Source: CAYONP01 sp964405335
GTDB lineage: Bacteria; Armatimonadota; UBA10988
DNA: 28,289 nt
Reading direction: 5' to 3'
Assembly: GCA_964405335.1 (NCBI GenBank)
Contig: CAYONP010000081.1
Coordinates: 1 to 28,289 of the forward strand
Below are positions 9,123 to 19,300 of the stretch, piece by piece. The notes beneath the pieces were generated by a model that was given only the letters and a program-made list of their open reading frames with translations, did not search any database and was not told the origin of the DNA. Made by a program: the position numbers and the translations under genes. Position 1 is the first letter of the stretch; every line of letters starts with the position of its first letter.

Positions 9123-9175
9123 CGTCGCTCTCCACTCCACTCAGCGAGCCGCTTGGCACGCCGGGTTCCCCAACG

Positions 9176-9883
9176 CTACCACACCCGCGGCACCAGGCGC
9201 CGGGTGCCGGCGGCGTAGGCCGTCCACTCGTCGCCGAACTCACCGGCCAAGAGGGCCTCTTCGTAGCTGATCCGCCAGCACAGCATCACCGCCGTGCCAA
9301 AGCCGACCAGCAGTCCGGGCCACGAGCGATGCAGCAGCGCCAGGCCCACGGTGTCGAGAATCAGGCCCAGGTAGCGCGGGTGACGGATCCAGCGATAGGC
9401 GCCGGTGGTGACCAGCGTGTGGCCCTCCTGGATGGTCACCCAAGGGCTGAAGTTGCGGCCCAGGCAGTAGGGCGCCCAGATCGCCAGCGCGCCACCGGTG
9501 AGGTTGAGCACCAGCCCGAGCCAGCGCCAGGCCTCGCCGCCGAATTGCCACAGCTCGCGCCGGTCGCACCAGGCGGGGACAAGCTGCGCCACGAGCAGGA
9601 TCGCGACGCCGACGGTGAGCACCGGGAAGCGGCCGTGGCGCGGGCTCTCGTTGACCAGCCGGTCGGCCCGACCGCGGCTGAGCAGCCGTGAGGGCAGGAG
9701 CAGCGGCGTGACCAGAGCCATCGCCAGCCACCCAACCGCGGCGATCAGCCGCGGCGGCGCGGCGAGGAAGGCGGCCAGGTCGTCGTAGCCCCAGCCAACG
9801 GTGCGCAGCCCGAGCAGCGCCACGGCGGCCGCGGCGGCCAGCGCCAGGTAGCGCAGCGGAGTCAGTCGCTGGGGCTCGCTCAC
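9176..9883 (-). CDS. Isoprenylcysteine carboxyl methyltransferase (ICMT)-like membrane protein
   Basis: 235 residues. GTG start at 9883 overlaps the TGA of Uma2 copy 4 (GTGA, 4 bases). Hydrophobic segments lie at about 12-30, 46-64, 87-104, 122-140 and 174-203. The cytosolic signature GAYRWIRHPRYLG (161-173) and the C-terminal pattern RISYEEALLAGEFGDEW (204-220) followed by YAAGTRRLVP are those of the ICMT/phospholipid methyltransferase superfamily, which methylates small acceptors with S-adenosylmethionine. Bacteria lack prenylated CaaX proteins, so the substrate is unknown. Its place inside a Uma2 operon is unexplained; it may simply be co-transcribed. Confidence 0.85.
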   Translation of the reverse strand: MSEPQRLTPLRYLALAAAAAVALLGLRTVGWGYDDLAAFLAAPPRLIAAVGWLAMALVTPLLLPSRLLSRGRADRLVNESPRHGRFPVLTVGVAILLVAQLVPAWCDRRELWQFGGEAWRWLGLVLNLTGGALAIWAPYCLGRNFSPWVTIQEGHTLVTTGAYRWIRHPRYLGLILDTVGLALLHRSWPGLLVGFGTAVMLCWRISYEEALLAGEFGDEWTAYAAGTRRLVPRVW

Positions 9884-10452
9884 GGCGCGGCGGCCGGCTC
9901 GGCAAAGAGCGGTGCCAGCGGCAGCGCGAGGCCGGGGAGCAGGTCGCCGCCGGTGAGCGTGTCGCCGGCGCCGAGCGAGACCGGGTCGGCGTCGTCGCGA
10001 TAGACCTGCACCGTTCGCGATTCGGGCCAGACCACCCAGACCACCTGCACGCCGGCGGCGAGCCACATGGCAACCTTGCGGTAGACGTCGGTGCGTTTGT
10101 CGTTCGGCGAGACGACCTCGACCACCAGGTCGGGCGGCGCCGTCGCGAAGCGCTCCAGGTTGCCGGCGGACAGCCGATCGCCGGACCAGTAGGCCACATC
10201 GGGGAAGCGGACCGAGTCGGGGTCTTGCGCCACCTGGCAGCCGACTTCGGCGGTCACCGCGCCGAGCCGATGGTCATCGACGAAGCCGCCGAGCCAGCGG
10301 ATCATCCGTGCGACAATCAGTGCATGACGCGGATTGGGTCCGGACACTTCCACCACCTCCCCCCGCACCAGCTCGAGCCGCCGACCGTCGTCGGGAAGGG
10401 CCTGGAACTCGGCCGCGGTGATCGGTCGCGTCGCCTCGATGGTCTCGCCCAT
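9880..10452 (-). CDS. Uma2 family (DUF820) putative PD-(D/E)XK nuclease, copy 4
   Basis: 190 residues; ATG at 10452, two bases after the stop of copy 5. PD at 84-85, E112 in VEVVSPND and K126 mark the putative active site. A 110-base block (10025-10134) matches copy 5 (10603-10712) with a single mismatch, far closer than the flanking regions, suggesting recent duplication or gene conversion. Unlike the other copies, it has RHALIVARMIRWLGGF in the early helix region. Confidence 0.9.
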   Translation of the reverse strand: MGETIEATRPITAAEFQALPDDGRRLELVRGEVVEVSGPNPRHALIVARMIRWLGGFVDDHRLGAVTAEVGCQVAQDPDSVRFPDVAYWSGDRLSAGNLERFATAPPDLVVEVVSPNDKRTDVYRKVAMWLAAGVQVVWVVWPESRTVQVYRDDADPVSLGAGDTLTGGDLLPGLALPLAPLFAEPAAAP

Positions 10453-10454
10453 GA

Positions 10455-11036
10455 TCAGCCCTCCACCGCCGGCAGGCCGGCAAAGACGGCGGCCAGCGGC
10501 AGCGCAAAGCCGGGCAGCAGTTCGTCGCCGGAGAGCGTGTCGCTGGCGCCGAGCACTCGCAGATCGGCGTCACTGCGGTAGACATGAACCGTGGCCGACG
10601 CCGGCCAGACCACCCAGACCACCTGCACGCCGGCGGCGAGCCACATGGCAACCTTACGGTAGACGTCGGTGCGTTTGTCGTTCGGCGAGACGACCTCGAC
10701 CACCAGGTCGGGGACAGCCTCGGCGAAAGAGGTCGGCAGTGGGCCGGCCGACAGGCGCGCGGTCGACCAAAAGACGGCGTCAGGAATCAGCACGGTGTCG
10801 GGATCGCGCTCGAGCCAGCAGCCTGCGTCGGCTCCTCCGACGACGCCGAGGCCGTGTTGGCGAACGTGGACCGACAGCTCGCTGCCCAGCGTCATGGCAA
10901 CCACCGTGTGCTCCATCCCAGTGCCGGCCATCTCCACCACCTCCCCCCGCACCAGCTCAAGCCGCCGGCCGTCATCGGGCAGGGCTTGGAACTCCGCCGC
11001 GGTGATCAGGCGGCTGGCCGTCGCTGTCTCGGCCAT
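10455..11036 (-). CDS. Uma2 family (DUF820) putative PD-(D/E)XK nuclease, copy 5, first gene of operon
   Basis: 193 residues; ATG at 11036 with GGGAG upstream. PD at 85-86, E114 in VEVVSPND and K128 are present. The first half and the extreme C-terminus resemble copy 2, while the middle is nearly identical in DNA to copy 4, so this copy is a mosaic. It is the promoter-proximal Uma2 gene; the 69 bases upstream separate it from the HNH-like gene and include one copy of the 19-bp repeat. Confidence 0.9.
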   Translation of the reverse strand: MAETATASRLITAAEFQALPDDGRRLELVRGEVVEMAGTGMEHTVVAMTLGSELSVHVRQHGLGVVGGADAGCWLERDPDTVLIPDAVFWSTARLSAGPLPTSFAEAVPDLVVEVVSPNDKRTDVYRKVAMWLAAGVQVVWVVWPASATVHVYRSDADLRVLGASDTLSGDELLPGFALPLAAVFAGLPAVEG

Positions 11037-11078
11037 GGTCGTCTCCCGTTACCTCTCATCGTAATGCCCGGCGATGCC

Positions 11079-11097
11079 GGTTCCCTACCGCCGCCGG
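11079..11097. repeat. 19-bp direct repeat, copy on the Uma2 side
   Basis: GGTTCCCTACCGCCGCCGG is identical to 12257-12275, and the identity stops exactly at both ends. The two copies bracket the lower-GC HNH-like gene. A looser match (GGGTTCCCC) lies upstream of Uma2 copy 3, so part of the motif may belong to Uma2 leaders. Confidence 0.75.
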
Positions 11098-11105
11098 GGC
11101 GTTGT

Positions 11106-12212
11106 TCACGCAATCCGCTCGTCTGGTGGCGCGGCAAGCCACTCTCTGAGCGACCATCCCACTCTCCGGCAATGGCTGCTGATGCCATCCGCCTCCCCAA
11201 CGAGGAGCACCCAGGGCGGGCCATCCGCTCCGTGGCCCGGAGGATGAGCCAGCGCCGCAGACTGATCGTCGTCAATCGATGATGCGAGATCCAGTGCATG
11301 TTCTTTTGTCTCACACCAGTTGATCGCAACCATACTGGCTTGTTTGACGGCCTCTGAACACAGCAGCATGTAGCGGTCGGGAGGGCACACGCTCGGCAGG
11401 AACACCCGCACTAGACCGTCCACCGGGCGCGCGTTCGGCGAGCGGTCATCGATCTCGCGCGCCGCGTCTGTGAGAACCTGTTCTCTTGAGCGATAGTCAA
11501 GCGGCCAACCGCCAAGCACCGACTTCACCGGTAGTTCAAGGGCTAGTGTGTCCCACTGGCCTCCTGAGTAGTTCTTGAACCAGGTGATGTCCAGTAGACC
11601 TGAACGACTAGCGAGGCTGAGCATGTGCGCCATCCGGCAGGTGACGGCGTAGCCCACTGGTGGCACCGCGACCTCGAGGAGCACGAGATCGCCGCGCCGC
11701 TGCAAGTCGGCAACGCACACTCCCCGGGCCAGACGGGGCACACTCGATGAGTCGGCAAGGTACATGTAAAAGCGCAGCCGGCGCGGCAGTTCCTGTTCGT
11801 GCGTGTCCGCCGAGAACCGCCGGAGTTCGCAGCCTATCGGTGAGTCCACGAACTCCTCTGGGGCAGCGGCAAGCGCCATGACTGCCAGCTCCTTGAGGAT
11901 CGCCAACGGTCGGAATCGAACCGAGACAACGCGACGCCGTTCGCCCTTGGCAAGAGGTCGGCAGGCCAGTTGGTCAGTCCAATCACGGAAGTGGTTGCAG
12001 TAGTAGCGTCCCATCCTCGCGTTGCAGTCCTCGCAGAGCGATGGGAAGGCGATGCCGTCGTCGACAGTGCCGAACGGCCTGTCTAGCACTAAGTCGTCCA
12101 GGGAATGCACCTGCATCCGCCCGCGGTTGCCGGTCGATTTGGGCGGCGTGTGCTCCCTCGTCATCTGACTTTCGGCGCCGCAGAGTCGACAGCGCGCGTG
12201 AGGCTGTGCCAT
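11106..12212 (-). CDS. HNH-like zinc-binding protein of unknown function, probably acquired
   Basis: 368 residues from the ATG at 12212, with a modest GGGAAAG Shine-Dalgarno. The N-terminus has CRLCG (C8, C11), REHTPPKS (H21) and SLCEDCN (C60, C63), the arrangement of a zinc-stabilised HNH/beta-beta-alpha-metal domain. The remaining about 300 residues are not recognised; they contain no transmembrane segment and include QWDTLALELPV and a CPPDRYMLL stretch. Base composition departs from the neighbours: three 60-base lines inside the gene count 29, 38 and 32 G+C, against 40 in a line of uvrB. With the 19-bp repeats on both sides this points to horizontal gain. It may be a nuclease or defence-type gene, but only the zinc motif supports that. 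Confidence 0.7.
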   Translation of the reverse strand: MAQPHARCRLCGAESQMTREHTPPKSTGNRGRMQVHSLDDLVLDRPFGTVDDGIAFPSLCEDCNARMGRYYCNHFRDWTDQLACRPLAKGERRRVVSVRFRPLAILKELAVMALAAAPEEFVDSPIGCELRRFSADTHEQELPRRLRFYMYLADSSSVPRLARGVCVADLQRRGDLVLLEVAVPPVGYAVTCRMAHMLSLASRSGLLDITWFKNYSGGQWDTLALELPVKSVLGGWPLDYRSREQVLTDAAREIDDRSPNARPVDGLVRVFLPSVCPPDRYMLLCSEAVKQASMVAINWCETKEHALDLASSIDDDQSAALAHPPGHGADGPPWVLLVGEADGISSHCRRVGWSLREWLAAPPDERIA

Positions 12213-12262
12213 GTCTTTCCCGACTACAACCAGAACACCGAACGGCCTACAGGATTGGTTCC

Positions 12263-14383
<2,121 letters not shown>

Positions 14384-14423
14384 GGGCGAGGCTCCGGCTC
14401 CATCATAGCACCCGCCGCGCGCC

Positions 14424-14795
14424 TCACCCCTCCGGCGCTTCCCACAGAAACAGGTGGTTGCCCAGCCCATCGCGCAGGTCCACCCCACGCATGGTGCCCG
14501 GCTCGCCGGTCACCTGGTCGACATCGGCGCCGGCGGCCTTCAGGCGGGCCACCTCGGCCTCCAGATCATCAACCTGCAACGACAGCCGCGGCGCCGGCAG
14601 GGCTTCGGTCGCCAGGCCTTCATCTTGCCACACCTCGCGCTGCATCAGGCCGAACTGCACGCCGGCGATGTCGAACTCGGCGAAGCCCCAGTCGTAGCGG
14701 CCCTTGAGCCTGATGCCGAGCACCTCGCTGTACCACCGCACCGCGGCGTCGAAGTCGTGGCTGAAGTAGAGCACCTCGCACAGCTTGAGGGCCAT
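14424..14795 (-). CDS. VOC (glyoxalase/bleomycin resistance) fold protein
   Basis: 123 residues from the ATG at 14795 with GGAG 7 bases upstream; the open frame further upstream is not family sequence. The pattern is a single vicinal-oxygen-chelate unit: FSHDFDAAVRWYSEVLGI at the start, a central LSLQVDDLEAEVARLKAAG, and the ending LRDGLGNHLFLWE with the usual metal-ligand Glu position. The superfamily includes dioxygenases, epimerases, glyoxalase I and antibiotic-binding proteins, and the sequence does not decide between them. It is the first gene of a likely pair with uvrB. Confidence 0.9.
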   Translation of the reverse strand: MALKLCEVLYFSHDFDAAVRWYSEVLGIRLKGRYDWGFAEFDIAGVQFGLMQREVWQDEGLATEALPAPRLSLQVDDLEAEVARLKAAGADVDQVTGEPGTMRGVDLRDGLGNHLFLWEAPEG

Positions 14796-14934
14796 CGGCG
14801 GCTCCGCCGGCCGGTTCGACACCGCGCGTGTGCATCCTGCCCTCCGCCCTCGACGGCCGCATACTGCAAAAGGCGAGACGGGCACCTCACCGGGCTGGTC
14901 GCCGGCGGCCGCCGCTCGCGCACGGGAGTTACCG

Positions 14935-16329
14935 ATGTCCGTCTGTCTGCTCGCGCTCGCCTGCCTGCTCGCCGCCCCGCCTTACCAGGACCCTGCCGGC
15001 CTGTTCAGCCTCGGCCCCGTGCCCGCCGGCTGGCAGGTCGAGGTCAGCGACGGCGACGGCGGACTGCGCATGACCATCCTCGCCGACGGACTCGGTCCCG
15101 CCGTGGCGGTGATCACCCTGCCGCTGCAACAGGAAGTGCCGGCCAACCAGAGCGAGGCCGAGGCGACCGGCATGATCGAGTCGATCCTGCAGATCGCCAC
15201 CAGCCGGGTGCTGAACAAGCAGTTCGCCACCGAAGCGCTGGCCGGCCGGCAGGTGGTGCGCTGCGATTACGTCGCCGAGGTCGAGGGCCAGGGCGTGCGC
15301 CAGGGCACGGCGGTGGCCTTCTTCAACGGCCGAACCGCCTATCTCGGCATCGCCGGCGGGCCGCGCGACGACGCGGCGGCACAGCAGGCGGCCGCGCGCT
15401 ACCTGGCCACGCTCCGGCTGCCCGGCGAGGCTGCCGCGCCGGCGCCGGGCGGCGGGCTGTTCGACGCGGCGACGCTGCGCGGCGTGGCCGGCGGCGTCGA
15501 GGGGCGCGACGACCCGAACCGTGTGCTGGCCGAGGGCGAGCCGCCGCTGACGGTCGCCTCGGTACGCAACTTCTGCGACTACGTCGGCGCGCTGTTCAGC
15601 CTGAAGTTCACCGCCGCCGAGTTCGAGCTGACCAAGGCGCGGTTCATCGAGTACTACGGCAAGGCCGACGCCGAGGGCCGGCAGATCATTGCCCTCGGCG
15701 GCGCGGCGCTGCTCGAACAACTGCCCCGAGCCAGCGAGCAGGAGATTGCCGAGACGCGGCAACAGATGGCCGCCCAGTTCGCCGCCGGCGCCGAGATGGG
15801 TATCGAATGGGCCGCGGCGATGCACGAGGCCATCACGCGGCGACAGACGTCGGTCGCCCGGACCACCGCCAAACCGCCGGCCGAGGCGATGCAGTCGAGC
15901 CAGCAGCAGCAGGTCGATCAGGACTTCAGCCAGGCCGACCTGACCGCGGCGGTCGAGCTGATCTACTTCATGTGGGTGGCCACCGGTCACGACCCGAACG
16001 CCGCCACGCCCGAGGTGGTCGCGCAGCTCCAGAACGCGCTGGTGCAGAACTTCGGCCGGTTCGACGCCGAGTTTCAGGCCGTGCTGTGCAACGCCGAGCG
16101 GGTCTATGCCGCGGTTCGCGCCGCCTGGGACCAGGCCGACCAAGGCACCCGCGCGCAACTCGTGCAGGAGTTCGGCCAGGCGCTGGTCGGCCTCGGCTTG
16201 GTCGAGGGCGGCGGCGGTGCAGGTGGCGGTGGCGACGCCTGGTCCGACGTCAACCCCGACGAGGTCCGCTCGGGCCTGGTCATGAACACCTGCTGGAACC
16301 TGGCGCAGCGCAGCACGGGCGGCTGGTGA
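14935..16329 (+). CDS. Secreted protein of unknown function
   Basis: 464 residues from the ATG at 14935, with GGGAG upstream. Residues 1-15 (MSVCLLALACLLAAP) form a signal peptide. An N-terminal domain of about 150 residues (GWQVEVSDGDGG, VAVITLPLQQE, AFFNGRTAYLGIAGGP) looks like a beta-rich PsbP/DUF1795-type fold, but I cannot confirm this. The second half is predicted helical and Gln/Ala-rich (IEYYGKADAEGRQIIALGG, ELIYFMWVATGHDPN). A Gly-rich linker (EGGGGAGGGG) lies near residue 423, just before the last 40 residues. It is divergent from the VOC gene and ends 16 bases from the S55 gene. Function unknown. Confidence 0.75.
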   Translation: MSVCLLALACLLAAPPYQDPAGLFSLGPVPAGWQVEVSDGDGGLRMTILADGLGPAVAVITLPLQQEVPANQSEAEATGMIESILQIATSRVLNKQFATEALAGRQVVRCDYVAEVEGQGVRQGTAVAFFNGRTAYLGIAGGPRDDAAAQQAAARYLATLRLPGEAAAPAPGGGLFDAATLRGVAGGVEGRDDPNRVLAEGEPPLTVASVRNFCDYVGALFSLKFTAAEFELTKARFIEYYGKADAEGRQIIALGGAALLEQLPRASEQEIAETRQQMAAQFAAGAEMGIEWAAAMHEAITRRQTSVARTTAKPPAEAMQSSQQQQVDQDFSQADLTAAVELIYFMWVATGHDPNAATPEVVAQLQNALVQNFGRFDAEFQAVLCNAERVYAAVRAAWDQADQGTRAQLVQEFGQALVGLGLVEGGGGAGGGGDAWSDVNPDEVRSGLVMNTCWNLAQRSTGGW

Positions 16330-16345
16330 CACCGGTTCGGCGGTC

Positions 16346-19300
16346 CTACTGCGCCGGGGCGTTGAGCACGATGCCGTGACGCACCGTGGCCTCGTTGCCG
16401 GCCGTGTCGCGGACGCGGATCTCGAGCGTGTGCTGGCCGGGCGTCAGGCGCCCGGTGCGCAGGCGGATGGTCTCCGCGTCACTGTCGAACAGGCCGTCGT
16501 CGGCCACCGCCGGCCGCCAGCCGTCAGTGCCGAAACGCCACTCGGCGCCGGCCAGCGCGATGTTGTCGCGGGCGGTGAAGGTCGCCTCGACCCGTCCGGC
16601 GACGAGCCGGAAGCCGTCGGGCGGCGGAAGCTGGATCTCCGGCGCGGTGTTGTCGATCACGAACGGATCGGACAGCCGCTCGCCGGTCAGCGGCAGATCG
16701 GGGTTGAACACCCCATCGTCGGCGATGATCCGAAGCTGGTAGCGGCCGTCCTCGTGCTCCGCGGTCTTCAGCGGCACCTTGCCGGCGCCGGCCGGCACCT
16801 CGATGGCCAGCGGCTTCCAGGTCTCGGTGCCGACGCGGCGGAGCAGCACCGTGACCAGCGGCTGATCGCCGTTGGCGTCGGTGATCTTCCAGCTCACCTC
16901 CTGGTCGCCGCGCCAGGCGGTGCCGAGCTGCGGCTGCTCGAGCTGAACCAGCGGCGCCTGGTTCAGCGCGGCGTAATGAAAGCGCAGCCAGTCCAGAATC
17001 GGCGAGCGGCCCTCGGCCGCGGTCAGCCGCACGCGGTACTGCAGGTACCGGCCGGCCGGGCTGTGGACCCGCCGCGTGGCGGCGATCCAGCCGCTCCAGT
17101 CGTCGCCCGGCTGCGGCGTGTTGCCGGTCCGGGTCTCGAGCTCGACCGCCGCGCCGTCGGGCAGGCGCGAGCCGATTTCGACCGCGCCCCAGCCGCTGAC
17201 CAGTTGGGCGTCGAGGATCTTCGACTCATAGGCCCCTGTGTCGCCGTGCGGCACGCGCAGGCGATGGACCGCCGCCGGCGCCGAGGTGACCGCCAGCAGA
17301 TCGCCGCCGTCGCGCACCAACGCGCTGATGGCAACCGAATCGGTGGCAAACAGCCGCCGCCCCTCGCCGGCCTCGGGCTGGAGCATCCAGAGCGACGCCT
17401 GGTTCGGCGACTGGGCCGCCCGGACCGAGGCGAGCAGCCCGGCCTCGGTCACCTGCAGGCCGAGGATCGCCGGCCCGCCGAGCGCCGGGGTGAGCCGGTG
17501 CTGGCCGTTCGGCTGCAACATGCCGACCTGCCCGCCGGAGCCGTAGTAAAGCGTGCCGTCGTCGGCCACGGCGAGGGCGGTGACCTCATCGGCGGCGCGC
17601 ACCGGCTGGCTCACCCGGCCGTCGGCCAGTGCCAAGATCCGGCCGTTCGGCGAGCCGCCGGCATAGACCGCGCCGTCGCTGCCGAGGGCCAGGCAGAGAA
17701 TGTGACCGCCGCCCTGCCAGAGCGGCGTCAGCGCGCCGTCGACCAACCGCCAGACGCCCGCCGGCTCGCCGGTGGCGACCAGCACGCCCTCATCGGTCGG
17801 TAGTATCTGCCACACATAGGCGGCGCCCGTCTCGACCACTGTCTCGGCCCCGCCGGCGGTGAGCTTGCGCACCAGCCCGTCGGGAGCGGTGGCGAACCAG
17901 ACCTCGTCACCCACCGCGGCGACGGTGGTGAGCACCGGCTGGTCGCCTTTCCAGGCGACCTCGAGCGCACCGTCGCGGAGCCGGAAGAGCTGGCCGTTGT
18001 TGGCCGTGGCGAGGTAGAGGCTGCCGTCGGCGGCCCGCGCCGCCCCGCCGACGATCGGCTCGGGCAGGACGGCGACCTGCTCGCCGCTGACGCTGAGCAC
18101 CAGCGCGCCGTCGGGGTCGACCGCGGTGCCGTCGAGCGTGCCGCCGGAGAAATCGGCCGGGCTGTTCTGCACCCAGATCCGCGGGTCGCGGCTGTTCACC
18201 GTCGCCGGCGGCTTGGGCTGCTCGCCCTGCGGCGCGGCGGCCGGCGACTCGGCCGGAGCCGACTCGCCCGACGTGGCACGGCCCGGCGGCTGGTCGGTGT
18301 TGCGCCGCAGGCGGTTGGCCGCCAGGTCGAGCGGGAAGTCGACCAGCGGCACCGCCTCGGCGGCCCAGGCGGGCGGGGCAAAGAGTGACTCGGCGGCGCC
18401 GGCCAGGCGGGTGACCGGCAGGCCGGGCAGGATCTCGACCGCCTTCTGCTCGGCGCCGTTGCCGGCGCCCTCGGCCGCGCCGGGCGCGGCGATGGTCAGC
18501 GGCGCGCTGGCGCCGTTGAGAATGACCAGGTCCAGTGGCTCCTCGACCCGCACCTCGGCGAATCCGACAGACAGGTCGGTGGTGCCGGCCTGGCCCTGCA
18601 GCCCGGCGAAGTTCGCCGGCGGGTTCGGGTAGCGATACCCGCGCAGGCTCAGATCGTTGGTCATCAACGCCAGCTTGGCGACAATCGTGCGGTTGCGCGT
18701 GTCGAGCCCGCGGAACTGCTCGACGAGCTGATCGGTGTTGTCCGCCGGCGGCACCAGCAGTTTGAGCTGGCCATTCATCCCCGGCTCACCCAGCCCGCCG
18801 GCGATGGCCACCCGGGTCTTGCCCGGCAAGGCCTCCTCGGGCACCGGGATGAGCAGCGTGCGGCGGAAGATCTCGCCATCGGCGCGGCGGCGGATGTCGA
18901 GCTCGACCCGCAGCGTGTCGCCCGGCTCGACGGTTGCCTGGTCGATGTAGGCGCGGTCGATCACCGCACTGGTGTCCTCGCGGGTGACCTCGACATCCAT
19001 CTCGACGGCGGCCAGGCTCAGCCGGCCGTAGGGGTTGTTCAGCGCCACCTGCGCCGCGCCCAGCAGGTCGGCGATGACCGCCTGCTCGACACTGCCCTCG
19101 AGCGTCGCCACCTCCTCGCGCAGAAGCGGCTCATAGCCGGCCAGCTCGACCCGCGTGCGGGTGACGACCGTCGAGCGTGGCAGGACACCGAGCCAGTCGG
19201 CCACCACGCCCTGCGGGATCGCCAAGGCCATGTTCGGCGCCAGCAGCTCGTCATCGGCGATGCGGCAGTTGACCGTCTTGGTCTGCCCCCGGTCGAGGTC

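Noticed and set aside
7546..10630. Recurring GGCCAGACCACCCAGACCAC at five places, possible repeat element
   Set aside because: It encodes the conserved VVWVVWP strand of the five Uma2 genes; it is coding similarity, not a separate repeat.
14454..17803. Long plus-strand frames (641 and 475 residues) across the VOC, secreted-protein and S55 genes
   Set aside because: Arg-rich shadow translations that overlap well-supported genes in other frames or on the other strand.
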